Below are positions 47,410-56,104 of a stretch of DNA of 64,000 nucleotides, piece by piece (the first letter of the stretch is position 1; each line of letters starts with the position of its first letter). Position numbers and translations under genes: made by a program. Source of the stretch: Sediminibacillus albus (GTDB lineage Bacteria > Bacillota > Bacilli > Bacillales > Amphibacillaceae); the NCBI RefSeq assembly GCF_900101125.1, contig NZ_FNFL01000002.1:248001-312000 (forward strand). The letters are read 5' to 3'. The notes beneath the pieces were generated by a model that was not told the DNA's origin, ran no database searches, and worked only from the letters and a program-made list of their open reading frames with translations.

Positions 47410-48417
47410 TTGTATACTATTTTTATAGACTCTGGAACAACAAATTCCCGCATTAGGTTGTTGAATGAACAAGAAATGGAAATTCAAAAAACGGTAAAAA
47501 TTTCCGTTGGGGTAAAAAATACAGCTATAGAGGGTAATAACCACAAGTTGAAAGCAAAGTTGGCAGAGGGTGTTGAGCAAGTCCTGAATCTTCAAGGAGT
47601 TGAGCCTTCTCAAGTGAAATATATTGCAGCCTCGGGCATGATTACTTCCGGTCTGGGATTGCATGAAGTACCGCATGTCCAAGCACCGGTCCAAATAGCG
47701 GACTTTGTCTCACACGCCGAGGTAGTTAAAACGGCAGACTTTTTATCGATACCGGTTGTTTATATTCCTGGAATGAAAAACGATGTGACTGAGGAGAATT
47801 GCGCAGATGAAACGACCGTTGATAGTTATGACGTCATGCGTGGAGAGGAAGTGGAAACTTTCGGCCTGTTGAATCAATTGGAGCAGACAGGCCGTGGGTT
47901 AATGGTTTTGCCTGGCTCACATACCAAATATGTTGACGTAGAGGAAGGAACATTACGCTCTTGTACATCGACCCTGGGCGGAGAATTGATCCAAGCTGCT
48001 AATCAGCAAACCATTTTATCCAGCTCATTATCAGATCAATTGATAGAGCAGGTGGATCCCGCCAAGCTTCAAGCCGGCTACCGGGCAGCTGAAAAAAACG
48101 GCTTGACGCGCAGCCTATACCATATTAGACTGTTCGATTTATTTTCTGAATGGAGTCGAAATGAACGGGCAAATTACTTTGTCGGTGCTGTTTTGCATGA
48201 GGATTTAGAAGCGTTGCGTCGAATAACAAAGCTAGGTGCGGAGCCTGATTGGGTGATTGTCGGCGGGTCCAATCCGCTGAGGCAGGCATTTGTGCAGATG
48301 CTCAAAACAATCTTCCCGGATTGGAAAGTATACGAAGCGACGGACAAGCAGGTAGACAAGGCACCAGTATTAGGTGCCTGGGAAATAGGAAGCTTACTGT
48401 TCCCCACGGATCGTTAA
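47410..48417 (+). CDS. dgoK: 2-dehydro-3-deoxygalactonokinase
   Basis: This kinase phosphorylates 2-keto-3-deoxygalactonate to the 6-phosphate in the De Ley-Doudoroff pathway. The 335 residues open with FIDSGTTNSRIRLL, an ASKHA nucleotide loop, followed by AASGMITSGLGLHEVPH, LMVLPGSHTKYV and WVIVGGSNPLRQA, all typical of DgoK. The start is TTG at 47410 behind GGGGGTGAG. It is between the aldolase and the dehydratase of the same pathway. Confidence 0.93.
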   Translation: MYTIFIDSGTTNSRIRLLNEQEMEIQKTVKISVGVKNTAIEGNNHKLKAKLAEGVEQVLNLQGVEPSQVKYIAASGMITSGLGLHEVPHVQAPVQIADFVSHAEVVKTADFLSIPVVYIPGMKNDVTEENCADETTVDSYDVMRGEEVETFGLLNQLEQTGRGLMVLPGSHTKYVDVEEGTLRSCTSTLGGELIQAANQQTILSSSLSDQLIEQVDPAKLQAGYRAAEKNGLTRSLYHIRLFDLFSEWSRNERANYFVGAVLHEDLEALRRITKLGAEPDWVIVGGSNPLRQAFVQMLKTIFPDWKVYEATDKQVDKAPVLGAWEIGSLLFPTDR

Positions 48418-48453
48418 TTTCGGCAGAGGTAATAAAGCAGAGGAGGAATTATT

Positions 48454-49602
48454 GTGAAAATTACTGGTTATGAATTATTTCAAGTACCGCCTCGCTGGTT
48501 GTTTATAAAAATCAGCACCGATGAAGGTATCGTTGGCTGGGGTGAACCTGTTATTGAAGGTAGAGCGCATTCTGTGAAAGCTGCTGTTGAAGAATTGATG
48601 GAATACTTAGTGGATAAAGATCCTCTTCAAATCGAAGATCATTGGAATGTTATGTACCGCGCTGGCTTCTATCGAGGCGGCCCGATTTTAATGAGCGCTA
48701 TAGCCGGTATTGACCAAGCCTTATGGGATATAAAAGGAAAGTACTACAACGCTCCTATCCATCAATTGATGGGGGGGCGCTGCCGGGACAGTATCCGGGT
48801 GTATTCCTGGATAGGCGGCGACCGCCCCACGGATGTCGGAACAGCAGCCAAGCAAGCGGTTAATACGGGATTTACAGCAGTTAAAATGAACGGAACAGAA
48901 GAACTTCAATACATCGATTCGTATGAAAAAATTGACCAGGCCGTTGAACGTGTTGCAGCTGTTCGGGAAGCAGTTGGGCACGGAGTCGGCATCGGCATTG
49001 ATTTTCATGGCCGGGTCCATAAACCAATGGCAAAAGTGCTGGCCAAGGAACTGGAGCAATACCGGCCGATGTTTATCGAAGAGCCTGTTCTCTCAGAAAA
49101 TGAAGAGGCATTTAAAGAAATTGCCCGTCATACCCATATTCCGATTGCTACTGGAGAAAGAATGTTTTCCAGATGGGACTTTAAACATATGCTTGCCGAA
49201 GGGTATGTCGATATTATTCAGCCAGATCTTTCCCATGCTGGCGGAATAACGGAGTGTAAAAAAATTGCTTCGATGGCTGAAGCTTATGACGTAGCCTTAG
49301 CACCGCATTGTCCACTAGGACCAATCGCTTTGGCAGCTTGTCTTCAGGTCGATGCTAGCTCCCATAATGCATTTATTCAGGAACAAAGCCTTGGTATTCA
49401 TTATAATAAAGAAAATGACATTCTCGACTATATAAAGGATAGAAGTGTATTTGCATACGAAGAAGGTTACGTCGCTATCCCGGATGGTCCCGGACTGGGC
49501 ATAGAAGTGGATGAAGAATACGTTCGGAAGAGAGCAGAAGAAGGCCATAATTGGAGAAATCCGGTATGGCGCCACAAAGATGGCAGTTTGGCTGAATGGT
49601 GA
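48454..49602 (+). CDS. dgoD: D-galactonate dehydratase
   Basis: An enolase-superfamily dehydratase of 382 residues, the same length as E. coli DgoD, that makes 2-keto-3-deoxygalactonate from D-galactonate. [53 protein letters not shown] and [14 protein letters not shown] (metal Asp) are clear. [12 protein letters not shown] and [12 protein letters not shown] supply further ligands, and [17 protein letters not shown] the catalytic His. The GTG start follows GAGGAGG. It ends the operon before a very strong terminator. Confidence 0.95.
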   Translation: MKITGYELFQVPPRWLFIKISTDEGIVGWGEPVIEGRAHSVKAAVEELMEYLVDKDPLQIEDHWNVMYRAGFYRGGPILMSAIAGIDQALWDIKGKYYNAPIHQLMGGRCRDSIRVYSWIGGDRPTDVGTAAKQAVNTGFTAVKMNGTEELQYIDSYEKIDQAVERVAAVREAVGHGVGIGIDFHGRVHKPMAKVLAKELEQYRPMFIEEPVLSENEEAFKEIARHTHIPIATGERMFSRWDFKHMLAEGYVDIIQPDLSHAGGITECKKIASMAEAYDVALAPHCPLGPIALAACLQVDASSHNAFIQEQSLGIHYNKENDILDYIKDRSVFAYEEGYVAIPDGPGLGIEVDEEYVRKRAEEGHNWRNPVWRHKDGSLAEW

Positions 49603-49681
49603 TCGTACAGCTCATTAATGAACGCTAAGGGAAACCTAGGTAAAAGGATGTGCCATTTTGGTACTGCTTTATATTAGATAG

Positions 49682-49731
49682 AAAAACCCCATCGAATTAG
49701 TGAAGTGCACTAATTCGATGGGGTTTTTCTT
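49682..49731. terminator. Strong terminator after the gnt-dgo operon
   Basis: A perfect 21-bp stem, AAAAACCCCATCGAATTAGTG with its complement (loop AAGTG), ends in a T-run on both strands. Confidence 0.95.
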
Positions 49732-49802
49732 TTGCGAAAGACTATTTCCTGCTTGGTTTGGATTGATATTTAACAAACTAAATATATAATTGTGATAACT
49801 AC

Positions 49803-49812
49803 CATACTAGTA
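49803..49812. promoter_or_regulatory. Short palindrome upstream of the dead GntR gene
   Basis: ATACTAGTAT is a perfect 10-bp palindrome about 45 bases before the fossil regulator start. It may be the relic of its operator. Confidence 0.3.
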
Positions 49813-49851
49813 TATCACTTTTAGGAAATTGATTTGTAAAGGAAATAGGAG

Positions 49852-50092
49852 GTGAGAGATATTTCAACAACAAAACGAGAAAATGGAACAATAAGGGATT
49901 TGGCTTTCACGAAACGATTAAAGAACAAATAATTAATTAGGAAAGGTGGTCTTATCCCAACATAAAGAGATTTTTGAACACATGTCTAATAGAGAGGCTG
50001 ATTTAGCCGAAGCGGCTATGAGCAAGCATTTAAGATTAGTTCATTTTGAAAAAGAAGATTTAAAAACACGCTATCCCAACTATTTTAAGTAA
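49852..50092 (+). pseudogene. Remnant of a GntR-family (FCD type) regulator
   Basis: Two coding fragments remain. The first, behind TAGGAGG, starts VRDISTTKREN and, after a shift of frame, continues HETIKEQIIN, the usual start of a GntR winged helix. A stop follows. The second reads GKVVLSQHKEIFEHMSNREA and continues to a C-terminal FCD helix ending KTRYPNYFK at 50092. Roughly 130 middle residues are missing, so a large deletion plus frameshifts have destroyed the gene. It lies after the galactonate genes, whose regulators (DgoR) are of this family. Confidence 0.65.
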
Positions 50093-50229
50093 TTTCCGGC
50101 TGTTACAAGCTGGAAAAAATAGATGAATGCAGGTAGTTTTTTGAATACTCATGAGAGCGCTATCATATTTTCGTCCCTTAAAGGATAGTGAGGGGGCATC
50201 AACCTATGATAATTAAGTACAGTTGAGTT

Positions 50230-50259
50230 GTTAAAACGTGAACATTCGGTTTAACAAAG
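50230..50259. repeat. Inverted repeat upstream of the GH43 gene
   Basis: TTGTTAAA and TTTAACAA are separated by 14 bases and lie 26 bases before the start. The repeat may be an operator; it does not match the XylR boxes found further on. Confidence 0.35.
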
Positions 50260-50284
50260 AATGTAAAAGAAAGGAAGCGATAAA

Positions 50285-51865
50285 TTGCAAATAATAAACC
50301 CTATCTTACCGGGCTACCATCCAGATCCATCCATTTTAAGAGTAGATGACGACTATTATATAGCCGTTTCCACTTTTGAGTGGTTTCCGGGTGTGCAAAT
50401 TTATCAATCAAGAGATTTAATGCATTGGAATTTGCTTACCTATCCATTGAGCCGTTCTTCGCAGTTGGACTTGATCGGCAATATTAATTCTGGTGGTGTT
50501 TGGGCACCTTGTTTAAGTTATTCGGATGGCTTGTTCTACTTAATTTATACGGATGTCAAAAGCCGCAGCGGAGCTTTCAAGGATACACATAATTATTTGG
50601 TGACCGCCGAAAACATCACAGGTCCATGGTCTGAACCGATTTACCTTAATAGCAGCGGATTCGATCCGTCGCTATTCCATGAGGAAGATGGCACAAAGTG
50701 GCTCGTCAATATGATTTGGGATCACCGCAAAGGAACCAATTCGTTTGCCGGTATTGCTTTGCAGGAGTATTCCGAGAGCGAACAGAAATTGGTGGGACCG
50801 ATAAAAAATATTTTTAAAGGGACAGAGCTGGGGGCCACTGAAGCGCCGCATATTTACAAAAAGGACGGATATTATTTTTTGATGACGGCTGAGGGGGGCA
50901 CCAGTTATGATCATGCGATTACGATGGCTCGCGCAGAATCCCTGTCAGGACCATATTATACAGATCCCCAAAACCCGATTTTGACCTCGGATCAAACCAA
51001 CAAACAGCAGCTGCAAAAAGCAGGGCATGGCAGTTTAGTGGAAACACAGAATGGTGAGTGGTATATCGCCCACTTATGCGCCCGCCCGGTGAAAGGTAAT
51101 CGGTGCATTTTAGGAAGAGAAACAGCTTTGCAAAAGTGTTACTGGACGGAAGATAATTGGCTGCGGGTGGAAGGAGGACAGTTTCCCAAGTTCACATTGC
51201 CAGCACCAGATTTAAAACCTTTCCCTATCGAAAGTGAGAGCAATCTTGATGACTTCGATGACGTCCATTTAAAGAAATACTGGAATTCCCTGAGGCGCCC
51301 GTTTACAGGTGATTGGGTTTCTTTAACAGAAAGGGCGGGGCATCTGCGGTTAAAGGGCGGTGAATCGATGAGTTCGCTGCATCGGCAAAGTCTTCTTGCC
51401 AGAAGGTTGGAGAGCTTTCACACTGAAATAGAAACGGCAATTGACTATCAGCCAGAGAACTTTCAGCAAATGGCCGGGCTGATCATTTACTATGATACCG
51501 ATGACTATGTGTACCTGCGGATTACTGACCATGAAACTCAAGGCAAATGCCTCGGAATTATCCAAACAAAGTTTGGTAAATATGATGAGCTTTTACCAGT
51601 TGATATTGCTCTGCCTGATTTGCCCTATTATTATTTGAAAGCTGAAATACACCGGGAATGGCTGACTTTCTATTATTCATTGAATAGAGAAACATGGGAA
51701 TCGGCAGGAGGGGAAATTGATATTAGCCACCTTGCGGATGATGCTGCTGAATTAAATTCACTCCGGTTTACTGGCACATTTGTCGGCATCTGTGTCCAGG
51801 ATTTAAGTGGAAGCAAGGAGCATGCTGATTTTAGTTATTTTCACTATAAACACTTAGATAGTTAA
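50285..51865 (+). CDS. xynB: Beta-xylosidase, glycoside hydrolase family 43
   Basis: An intracellular enzyme of 526 residues (no signal peptide) that releases xylose from xylo-oligosaccharides and may also act on arabinofuranosides. The five-bladed propeller (about 1-320) has the catalytic set where it is expected for this subfamily: Asp14 (GYHPDPS), Asp127 (GFDPSLF) and Glu186 (GATEAPHIY). A C-terminal beta-sandwich (about 325-525) completes the active-site edge. The TTG start follows AAAGGAAG. It is transcribed convergently with xylR and has its own terminator. Confidence 0.93.
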   Translation: MQIINPILPGYHPDPSILRVDDDYYIAVSTFEWFPGVQIYQSRDLMHWNLLTYPLSRSSQLDLIGNINSGGVWAPCLSYSDGLFYLIYTDVKSRSGAFKDTHNYLVTAENITGPWSEPIYLNSSGFDPSLFHEEDGTKWLVNMIWDHRKGTNSFAGIALQEYSESEQKLVGPIKNIFKGTELGATEAPHIYKKDGYYFLMTAEGGTSYDHAITMARAESLSGPYYTDPQNPILTSDQTNKQQLQKAGHGSLVETQNGEWYIAHLCARPVKGNRCILGRETALQKCYWTEDNWLRVEGGQFPKFTLPAPDLKPFPIESESNLDDFDDVHLKKYWNSLRRPFTGDWVSLTERAGHLRLKGGESMSSLHRQSLLARRLESFHTEIETAIDYQPENFQQMAGLIIYYDTDDYVYLRITDHETQGKCLGIIQTKFGKYDELLPVDIALPDLPYYYLKAEIHREWLTFYYSLNRETWESAGGEIDISHLADDAAELNSLRFTGTFVGICVQDLSGSKEHADFSYFHYKHLDS

Positions 51866-52020
51866 CTGAACTACCTTGCCGATGCGATGGCCAACTTATA
51901 GGGGGATGAGCACACGTTTATTCAACTTGTAAAGCGTAGAATATTAAGCAGTACTTTCAACGGTAAAGAAGTCTTCCCGCCAAAAGAGGATAACAGGTTG
52001 AACATGGCTGGATGAATAAA

Positions 52021-52064
52021 AGCTGTTTCGTTAGTTTCATCAACGAAACAGCTTTTTATTTTTT
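52021..52064. terminator. Terminator between the GH43 gene and xylR
   Basis: AGCTGTTTCGTT and AACGAAACAGCT form a perfect 12-bp stem followed by TTTTTATTTTTT. Confidence 0.92.
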
Positions 52065-52091
52065 CCGATCGATGACAAGATTTACCCAATG

Positions 52092-53294
52092 CTAGAATAC
52101 TTCTTTAGGCTGGATATCTACTTCCAGGAAATTTTCGACTGAAAATGCCGCCATGCCTAAGGCGGTGGAATGAGTGGAAAGCTCGGAAAAGTCAATTTGC
52201 AGCCCTTTCTGCTGAAACCAAAGAGTTTGGTTTACCATCCGTGTTATAAGCGGTTCTCTAAGCCACTTTTTAGAGGTAGCCATCCGGTTGCCAATGATTA
52301 CTTGTTCGGGATTGAATATGTTAATGATATTGTTGATTCCCACCCCTAAATAATCCCCAACAGTTTCGAATAATTCGATGGTCTTCGCATCGCCATCCTC
52401 GGCCAGATTTGCCAGATTTTCCAGGGTCACTTCTTTCGCAGGTAAATCGATGTCCGAGTGAACGGCATTGGTGAGCAGCGCCTGTTCAGAAGCATACAAT
52501 TCCCAGCAGCCTTTGTTTCCGCAACGGCATTTATTTCCGTCAACTTCTATCGTCATATGCCCTAGTTCACCGGAAAAACCGTTGTTTCCTTTGTATAACG
52601 CGCCATTAAGAATCAAACCGACGCCAATCCCGATTCCAGCGCTTACATAAATAATATTATCTGCATCTTTACCAGCGCCGAATTTTTTTTCGCCGTAAGC
52701 ACCGGCATTGGCTTCGTTTTCAATGACTACCGGAAGTTCATATTTCCGTTCAAGCACTGCCTGCAAGTGGATGTTTTTCCAATCCAGATTGGGAGCCAGC
52801 AGGATTTCACCAGTGTTGCTGACCGTGCCGGGTACCCCGACTCCTATACCGATAATGCCATAAGGGCTGGGAGGCGCAGAAGTGATTAGTTCATCAATAA
52901 TAGCAAATAAACTCGTTTTTATTTCTTCATAGGATAGTTTACTGTATGTCATCCGCTTTTCATTGCAAATATTCCCTTGCAGATCTGTTAAAACGCCAAG
53001 TAAATAATTTACGCCAATATCAATGCCGATGGAATAGCCTGCCAATTGGTTAAACAACAGCATTACTGGTCTTCTACCGCCACTGGATTCTCCTGGTCCT
53101 GATTCAGAAATTAATTGTTCAGATATTAGCTCGCTTACTAACGAAGAAACTGTCCCCTTATTCAAGCCAGTCCGGTTAGCAGTCTCTGCTCTCGAAATGG
53201 GGTAGTTGTCTTTGATTGTTTCCAATACTAGCGATTTATTCCCTTTTTTTACCACATGTTGATTCCAAGTTTGATTAATGATTGTCATCTTCAT
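52092..53294 (-). CDS. xylR: Xylose-responsive repressor XylR (ROK family)
   Basis: A 400-residue repressor. The winged helix-turn-helix (about 15-80: ISRAETANRTGLNKGTVSSL) is followed by a ROK sugar-kinase-like domain. That domain has GIDIGVNYLLGVLTD, a GIGVGVPG loop, ENEANAGAYGE, and the zinc motif CRCGNKGCWE near residue 256-265. Xylose binding should release it from DNA. It is divergent from the sugar ABC transporter, and three matching boxes are seen at 53347, 54838 and 59891. The start lies behind AAAGAATGG, a weak site. Confidence 0.93.
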   Translation of the reverse strand: MKMTIINQTWNQHVVKKGNKSLVLETIKDNYPISRAETANRTGLNKGTVSSLVSELISEQLISESGPGESSGGRRPVMLLFNQLAGYSIGIDIGVNYLLGVLTDLQGNICNEKRMTYSKLSYEEIKTSLFAIIDELITSAPPSPYGIIGIGVGVPGTVSNTGEILLAPNLDWKNIHLQAVLERKYELPVVIENEANAGAYGEKKFGAGKDADNIIYVSAGIGIGVGLILNGALYKGNNGFSGELGHMTIEVDGNKCRCGNKGCWELYASEQALLTNAVHSDIDLPAKEVTLENLANLAEDGDAKTIELFETVGDYLGVGINNIINIFNPEQVIIGNRMATSKKWLREPLITRMVNQTLWFQQKGLQIDFSELSTHSTALGMAAFSVENFLEVDIQPKEVF

Positions 53295-53346
53295 CCATTC
53301 TTTCTGCTTTTTTATTCATTTTATCACATAAAGCTACCGGAAAGAA

Positions 53347-53390
53347 ACTTTGTTTATTCAGTAGACAAACAAGGTTCGTTTTGGTATTCT
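53347..53390 (+). promoter_or_regulatory. XylR box 1 and promoter of the sugar ABC operon
   Basis: CTTTGTTTATTCAGTAGACAAACAAG is an imperfect palindrome resembling Bacillus XylR operators. Its right arm contains the -35 (TAGACA, 53362); 17 bases later lies TATTCT (53385). Bound XylR would cover the -35. Confidence 0.85.
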
Positions 53391-53444
53391 AATTACAGAA
53401 GTTCTTCACACTAAGTTGTACCTAAAAAAGAGGGGGATTTATTT

Positions 53445-54746
53445 ATGGTAAAAAAGAAAGCGATTACAATTTTGTCTGCTGCTTTTGCTTCTGTATTGCT
53501 GATAGCTGGCTGTTCAGGTTCGAGTGATTCGGCTAATGGCGATTCCGATGACAAAACAATTGAGTTTATGCACTTATGGCCTGAAGGCAGTTCTAAAGAT
53601 CACTACGAAATCGTAAACGAAATCATTGCTGATTATGAAGAAGAAAATCCTGATGTAACTGTTGATCTTGAAGTACTTAGTAATGAACAATATAAAGATA
53701 AAATAAAAGTATTGTCTTCTTCGGGAGAACTTCCTGATGTAGGCATGACATGGCCTGCTGGTTATCTGGAGCCTTATGTGGAAGGAGAAATGTTTACCCC
53801 GCTTGATGACGTTTTGGATGACGGCTTGAAAGATTCCTTTGTATCGGGAACCACAGAAGCATATCAAGTAGATGGAAGTACGTACGGTCTGCCGCTTGAG
53901 TTGAACATTGCGACAGTATTTTACAATAAAGCAATCTTTGAGGAATATGGATTGGAAGTTCCAGAAACGTATGAAGAATTCCAGAATGTCGTTTCTACAT
54001 TAGTAGATAATGACGTAGCTCCTGTTGCTTTAGGGAACAAAGACCGCTGGACAGGTTCCCTTTGGTATATGTACTTAGCTGACCGTATCGGTGGAGCTGA
54101 TGTACTAAACAAGGCTATCGACCGCTCCGGTTCATTTGAGGACCCTGCCTTGATCGATGCTGCTGACAAAGTACAGGAATTAGTAAACAACGATACATTT
54201 ATCAATGGTTTTAACGGGCTTGCAGATGAAGAAGCAAAAAGCATGTTTATGAACGAACAGGCTGCTATGTACTTAATCGCAACATGGGATTTGCCAAACT
54301 ATACAACAAATGAAGATGTTCCTCAGGAATTCAGAGATTCTGTAGGTTTCTTTAATTTTCCAACCGTTGAAGGCAGTGGAGATATGAATAGTTTTGTAGG
54401 CGGTCCTGGTGTTGGGTTATTTGTTGCAGAGGACTCAGATGTCAAAGAAGAATCTAAGCAATTCGTAAAATATTTCGCGGAAAACTGGGGTGAAAAATCG
54501 GTAACCCAAGCTGGCGTGATTCCGGCTACAAAAGTAAATCCTGACGAAGTAGATCTTCCTCAAATGTATCTTGATGTATTAGACGAACTAAATAATGCCA
54601 GCAACATTACGTTATTTGCCGACGTACAAATGAGCCCGGACGTAGCGCAAGTTCATTTAGACATGATCCAGTCATTGTTTGGCAATGAAGTTACACCGGA
54701 AGAATTCGCGAAGGAGCATGAAGAAGCTCTTTCCGAAGAGGAATAG
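53445..54746 (+). CDS. Sugar ABC transporter substrate-binding lipoprotein
   Basis: An extracellular binding protein of 433 residues anchored by lipidation. The signal peptide ends in LLIAGC with lipobox Cys23. The mature part is a family 1 extracellular solute-binding protein: FMHLWPEGSSKDHYEIVNE, then YGLPLELNIATVFYNKAIFEEYG and MNEQAAMYLIATWDLPNY. Position behind a XylR box and beside beta-xylosidases implies xylose or xylo-oligosaccharides. The ATG follows AGAGGGGGA. The two permeases lie about 460 bases further on. Confidence 0.9.
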   Translation: MVKKKAITILSAAFASVLLIAGCSGSSDSANGDSDDKTIEFMHLWPEGSSKDHYEIVNEIIADYEEENPDVTVDLEVLSNEQYKDKIKVLSSSGELPDVGMTWPAGYLEPYVEGEMFTPLDDVLDDGLKDSFVSGTTEAYQVDGSTYGLPLELNIATVFYNKAIFEEYGLEVPETYEEFQNVVSTLVDNDVAPVALGNKDRWTGSLWYMYLADRIGGADVLNKAIDRSGSFEDPALIDAADKVQELVNNDTFINGFNGLADEEAKSMFMNEQAAMYLIATWDLPNYTTNEDVPQEFRDSVGFFNFPTVEGSGDMNSFVGGPGVGLFVAEDSDVKEESKQFVKYFAENWGEKSVTQAGVIPATKVNPDEVDLPQMYLDVLDELNNASNITLFADVQMSPDVAQVHLDMIQSLFGNEVTPEEFAKEHEEALSEEE

Positions 54747-54761
54747 TAAGATTAGGCAATC

Positions 54762-54802
54762 CAAAGGGCTGTCCCTGTCAAACAGGGGGGCTCTTTCTTT
54801 TT
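54762..54802 (+). terminator. Imperfect terminator or attenuator after the binding-protein gene
   Basis: AAAGGGCTGTCCCTG and CAGGGGGGCTCTTT pair imperfectly and are followed by CTTTTT. Partial read-through would explain the usual excess of binding protein over permease. Confidence 0.6.
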
Positions 54803-54837
54803 GAACTTTTTTTAATTGAAATAGACTATCCAGCGAA

Positions 54838-54881
54838 ACTTAGTTTATCCACTAGACAAACGAGGAGGAATCTGCTATTCT
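54838..54881 (+). promoter_or_regulatory. XylR box 2 and promoter
   Basis: CTTAGTTTATCCACTAGACAAACGAG has the same layout as box 1: TAGACA (54853), 17 bases, TATTCT (54876). It drives the pseudogene below and, if still active, the permease genes. Confidence 0.8.
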
Positions 54882-54936
54882 AAAACTGGCTATTAGGAGT
54901 TGAAAAGCTCTGCTCATTTTATAAAGGAGTGATTAA

Positions 54937-54990
54937 TTGGCGAGTAAAGAAAGCGATTACATATGGTTGTCACTTCTGTTAATCTAACTT
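54937..54990 (+). pseudogene. Dead 5' end of a duplicated binding-protein gene
   Basis: Downstream of XylR box 2, at almost the same distance as the intact gene from box 1, AAAGGAGTG is followed by TTG and a stretch sharing AAAGCGATTACA with the first codons of the gene at 53445. One frame reads VKKAIT, as in the intact MVKKKAIT. It then hits stops within 17 codons, and no further homology is seen. It is a relic of a promoter-plus-gene duplication. Confidence 0.55.
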
Positions 54991-55205
54991 ATCTCAAGAC
55001 GCAGCAGAAAGATAGCTTTTGAGATTTGTACATTAATTATCTATTAAAATAGTATGAGGTCACAAATGTCATTTGTCCAAGAAGGAAGATCCCCGAGGTG
55101 ATATCCTTGCAATCATGACATTCGTGTTAAGGCATAATCGAAAAGGGTTACCCATAGGAAATGGTGATAAATCCTTTATTTATTAAAAGGATGGGGTTGA
55201 ATGCA
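54991..55205 (+). other. Leader region before the permease gene
   Basis: About 200 bases with no credible gene. It is probably the transcribed remainder of the deleted duplicate. Confidence 0.35.
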
Positions 55206-56084
55206 ATGAACAAAGTGATGTCTAATAAGTTGATGGTTGCGCTGTATGTTTTACCTGCGCTTTTGTTAATCGCTGTATTGATTTTCATTCCGTTAATACT
55301 TACAGGTTATTATGGATTGATGGACTGGAATGGCATTGGAGATATGGAATTCATCGGTCTGGAGAACTATATAAATGGCTTGCAGGACGGAAAGTTTTGG
55401 GAAAGTGCCTTTCATTCATTTCTGCTTGCACTGTTTTCCACCCTTAGCTTGATTGTTTATTTAGCAATATCGCTTATCCTGGCATCGAAGATTAAAGGTG
55501 CTGACTTACTCAGAAAAATCTATTTAATACCGATGCTGTTGTCTTCGGTAGCTATCGCTCAGCTTTGGATCAAGGTTTATAATCCAAATAACGGAATTTT
55601 GAATAGTATCCTGACTGGAATAGGAGTAGAGAACCCGCCGGCTTGGCTGGCAGAGCCATCTATCGTTTTATATGCGATTTTCATTCCTATTCTTTGGCAG
55701 TATGCTGGTTTTTATATCTTGATTTATTATGCAGCCTTGAAAAACATTCCGGAATCTCTAATCGAGGCTGCCAGAATAGATGGGGCAACACCTTTACAAA
55801 TTGCCTATAAGATTAAATTGCCGTTGATTATGGGCGTCATCAAAGTAACCATCGTTTTAGCGATTGTCGGATCACTGAAATACTTCGATTTGATTTATGT
55901 AATGACCGGCGGTGGGCCGAATGGTGCAAGTGAAGTTATGGCTTCTTATATGTATAAATTGGCATTCTCTATGAATGACTTCGGTTATGGAAGCGCTATC
56001 GGATTCCTGTTACTGGTCATTACGCTAATTGTCACAGTAATTATCCGTAAATTAACTGCTTCGGACGAAGAAATTCAATACTAG
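55206..56084 (+). CDS. Sugar ABC transporter permease (MalF/LacF type)
   Basis: A membrane subunit of about 292 residues with six helices. The EAA motif that docks the ATPase is visible as ESLIEAARIDGATPLQIAYKI near residue 193-213. It should import xylo-oligosaccharides with the binding protein upstream. The frame is open to 55161; the ATG at 55206 just before NKVMSNKLMVALYVLPALLL is preferred for a normal short N-terminus, but the ribosome site is weak. No ATPase gene is nearby; such importers in Bacillus share MsmX. Confidence 0.88.
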   Translation: MNKVMSNKLMVALYVLPALLLIAVLIFIPLILTGYYGLMDWNGIGDMEFIGLENYINGLQDGKFWESAFHSFLLALFSTLSLIVYLAISLILASKIKGADLLRKIYLIPMLLSSVAIAQLWIKVYNPNNGILNSILTGIGVENPPAWLAEPSIVLYAIFIPILWQYAGFYILIYYAALKNIPESLIEAARIDGATPLQIAYKIKLPLIMGVIKVTIVLAIVGSLKYFDLIYVMTGGGPNGASEVMASYMYKLAFSMNDFGYGSAIGFLLLVITLIVTVIIRKLTASDEEIQY

Positions 56085-56104
56085 ATTAGAAGGAGGAATA
56101 TTCC

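Noticed and set aside
49682-49731. Long inverted repeat as the end of a mobile element
   Set aside because: It has a short loop and T-tracts and sits right after an operon, so it is a terminator; no transposase is nearby.
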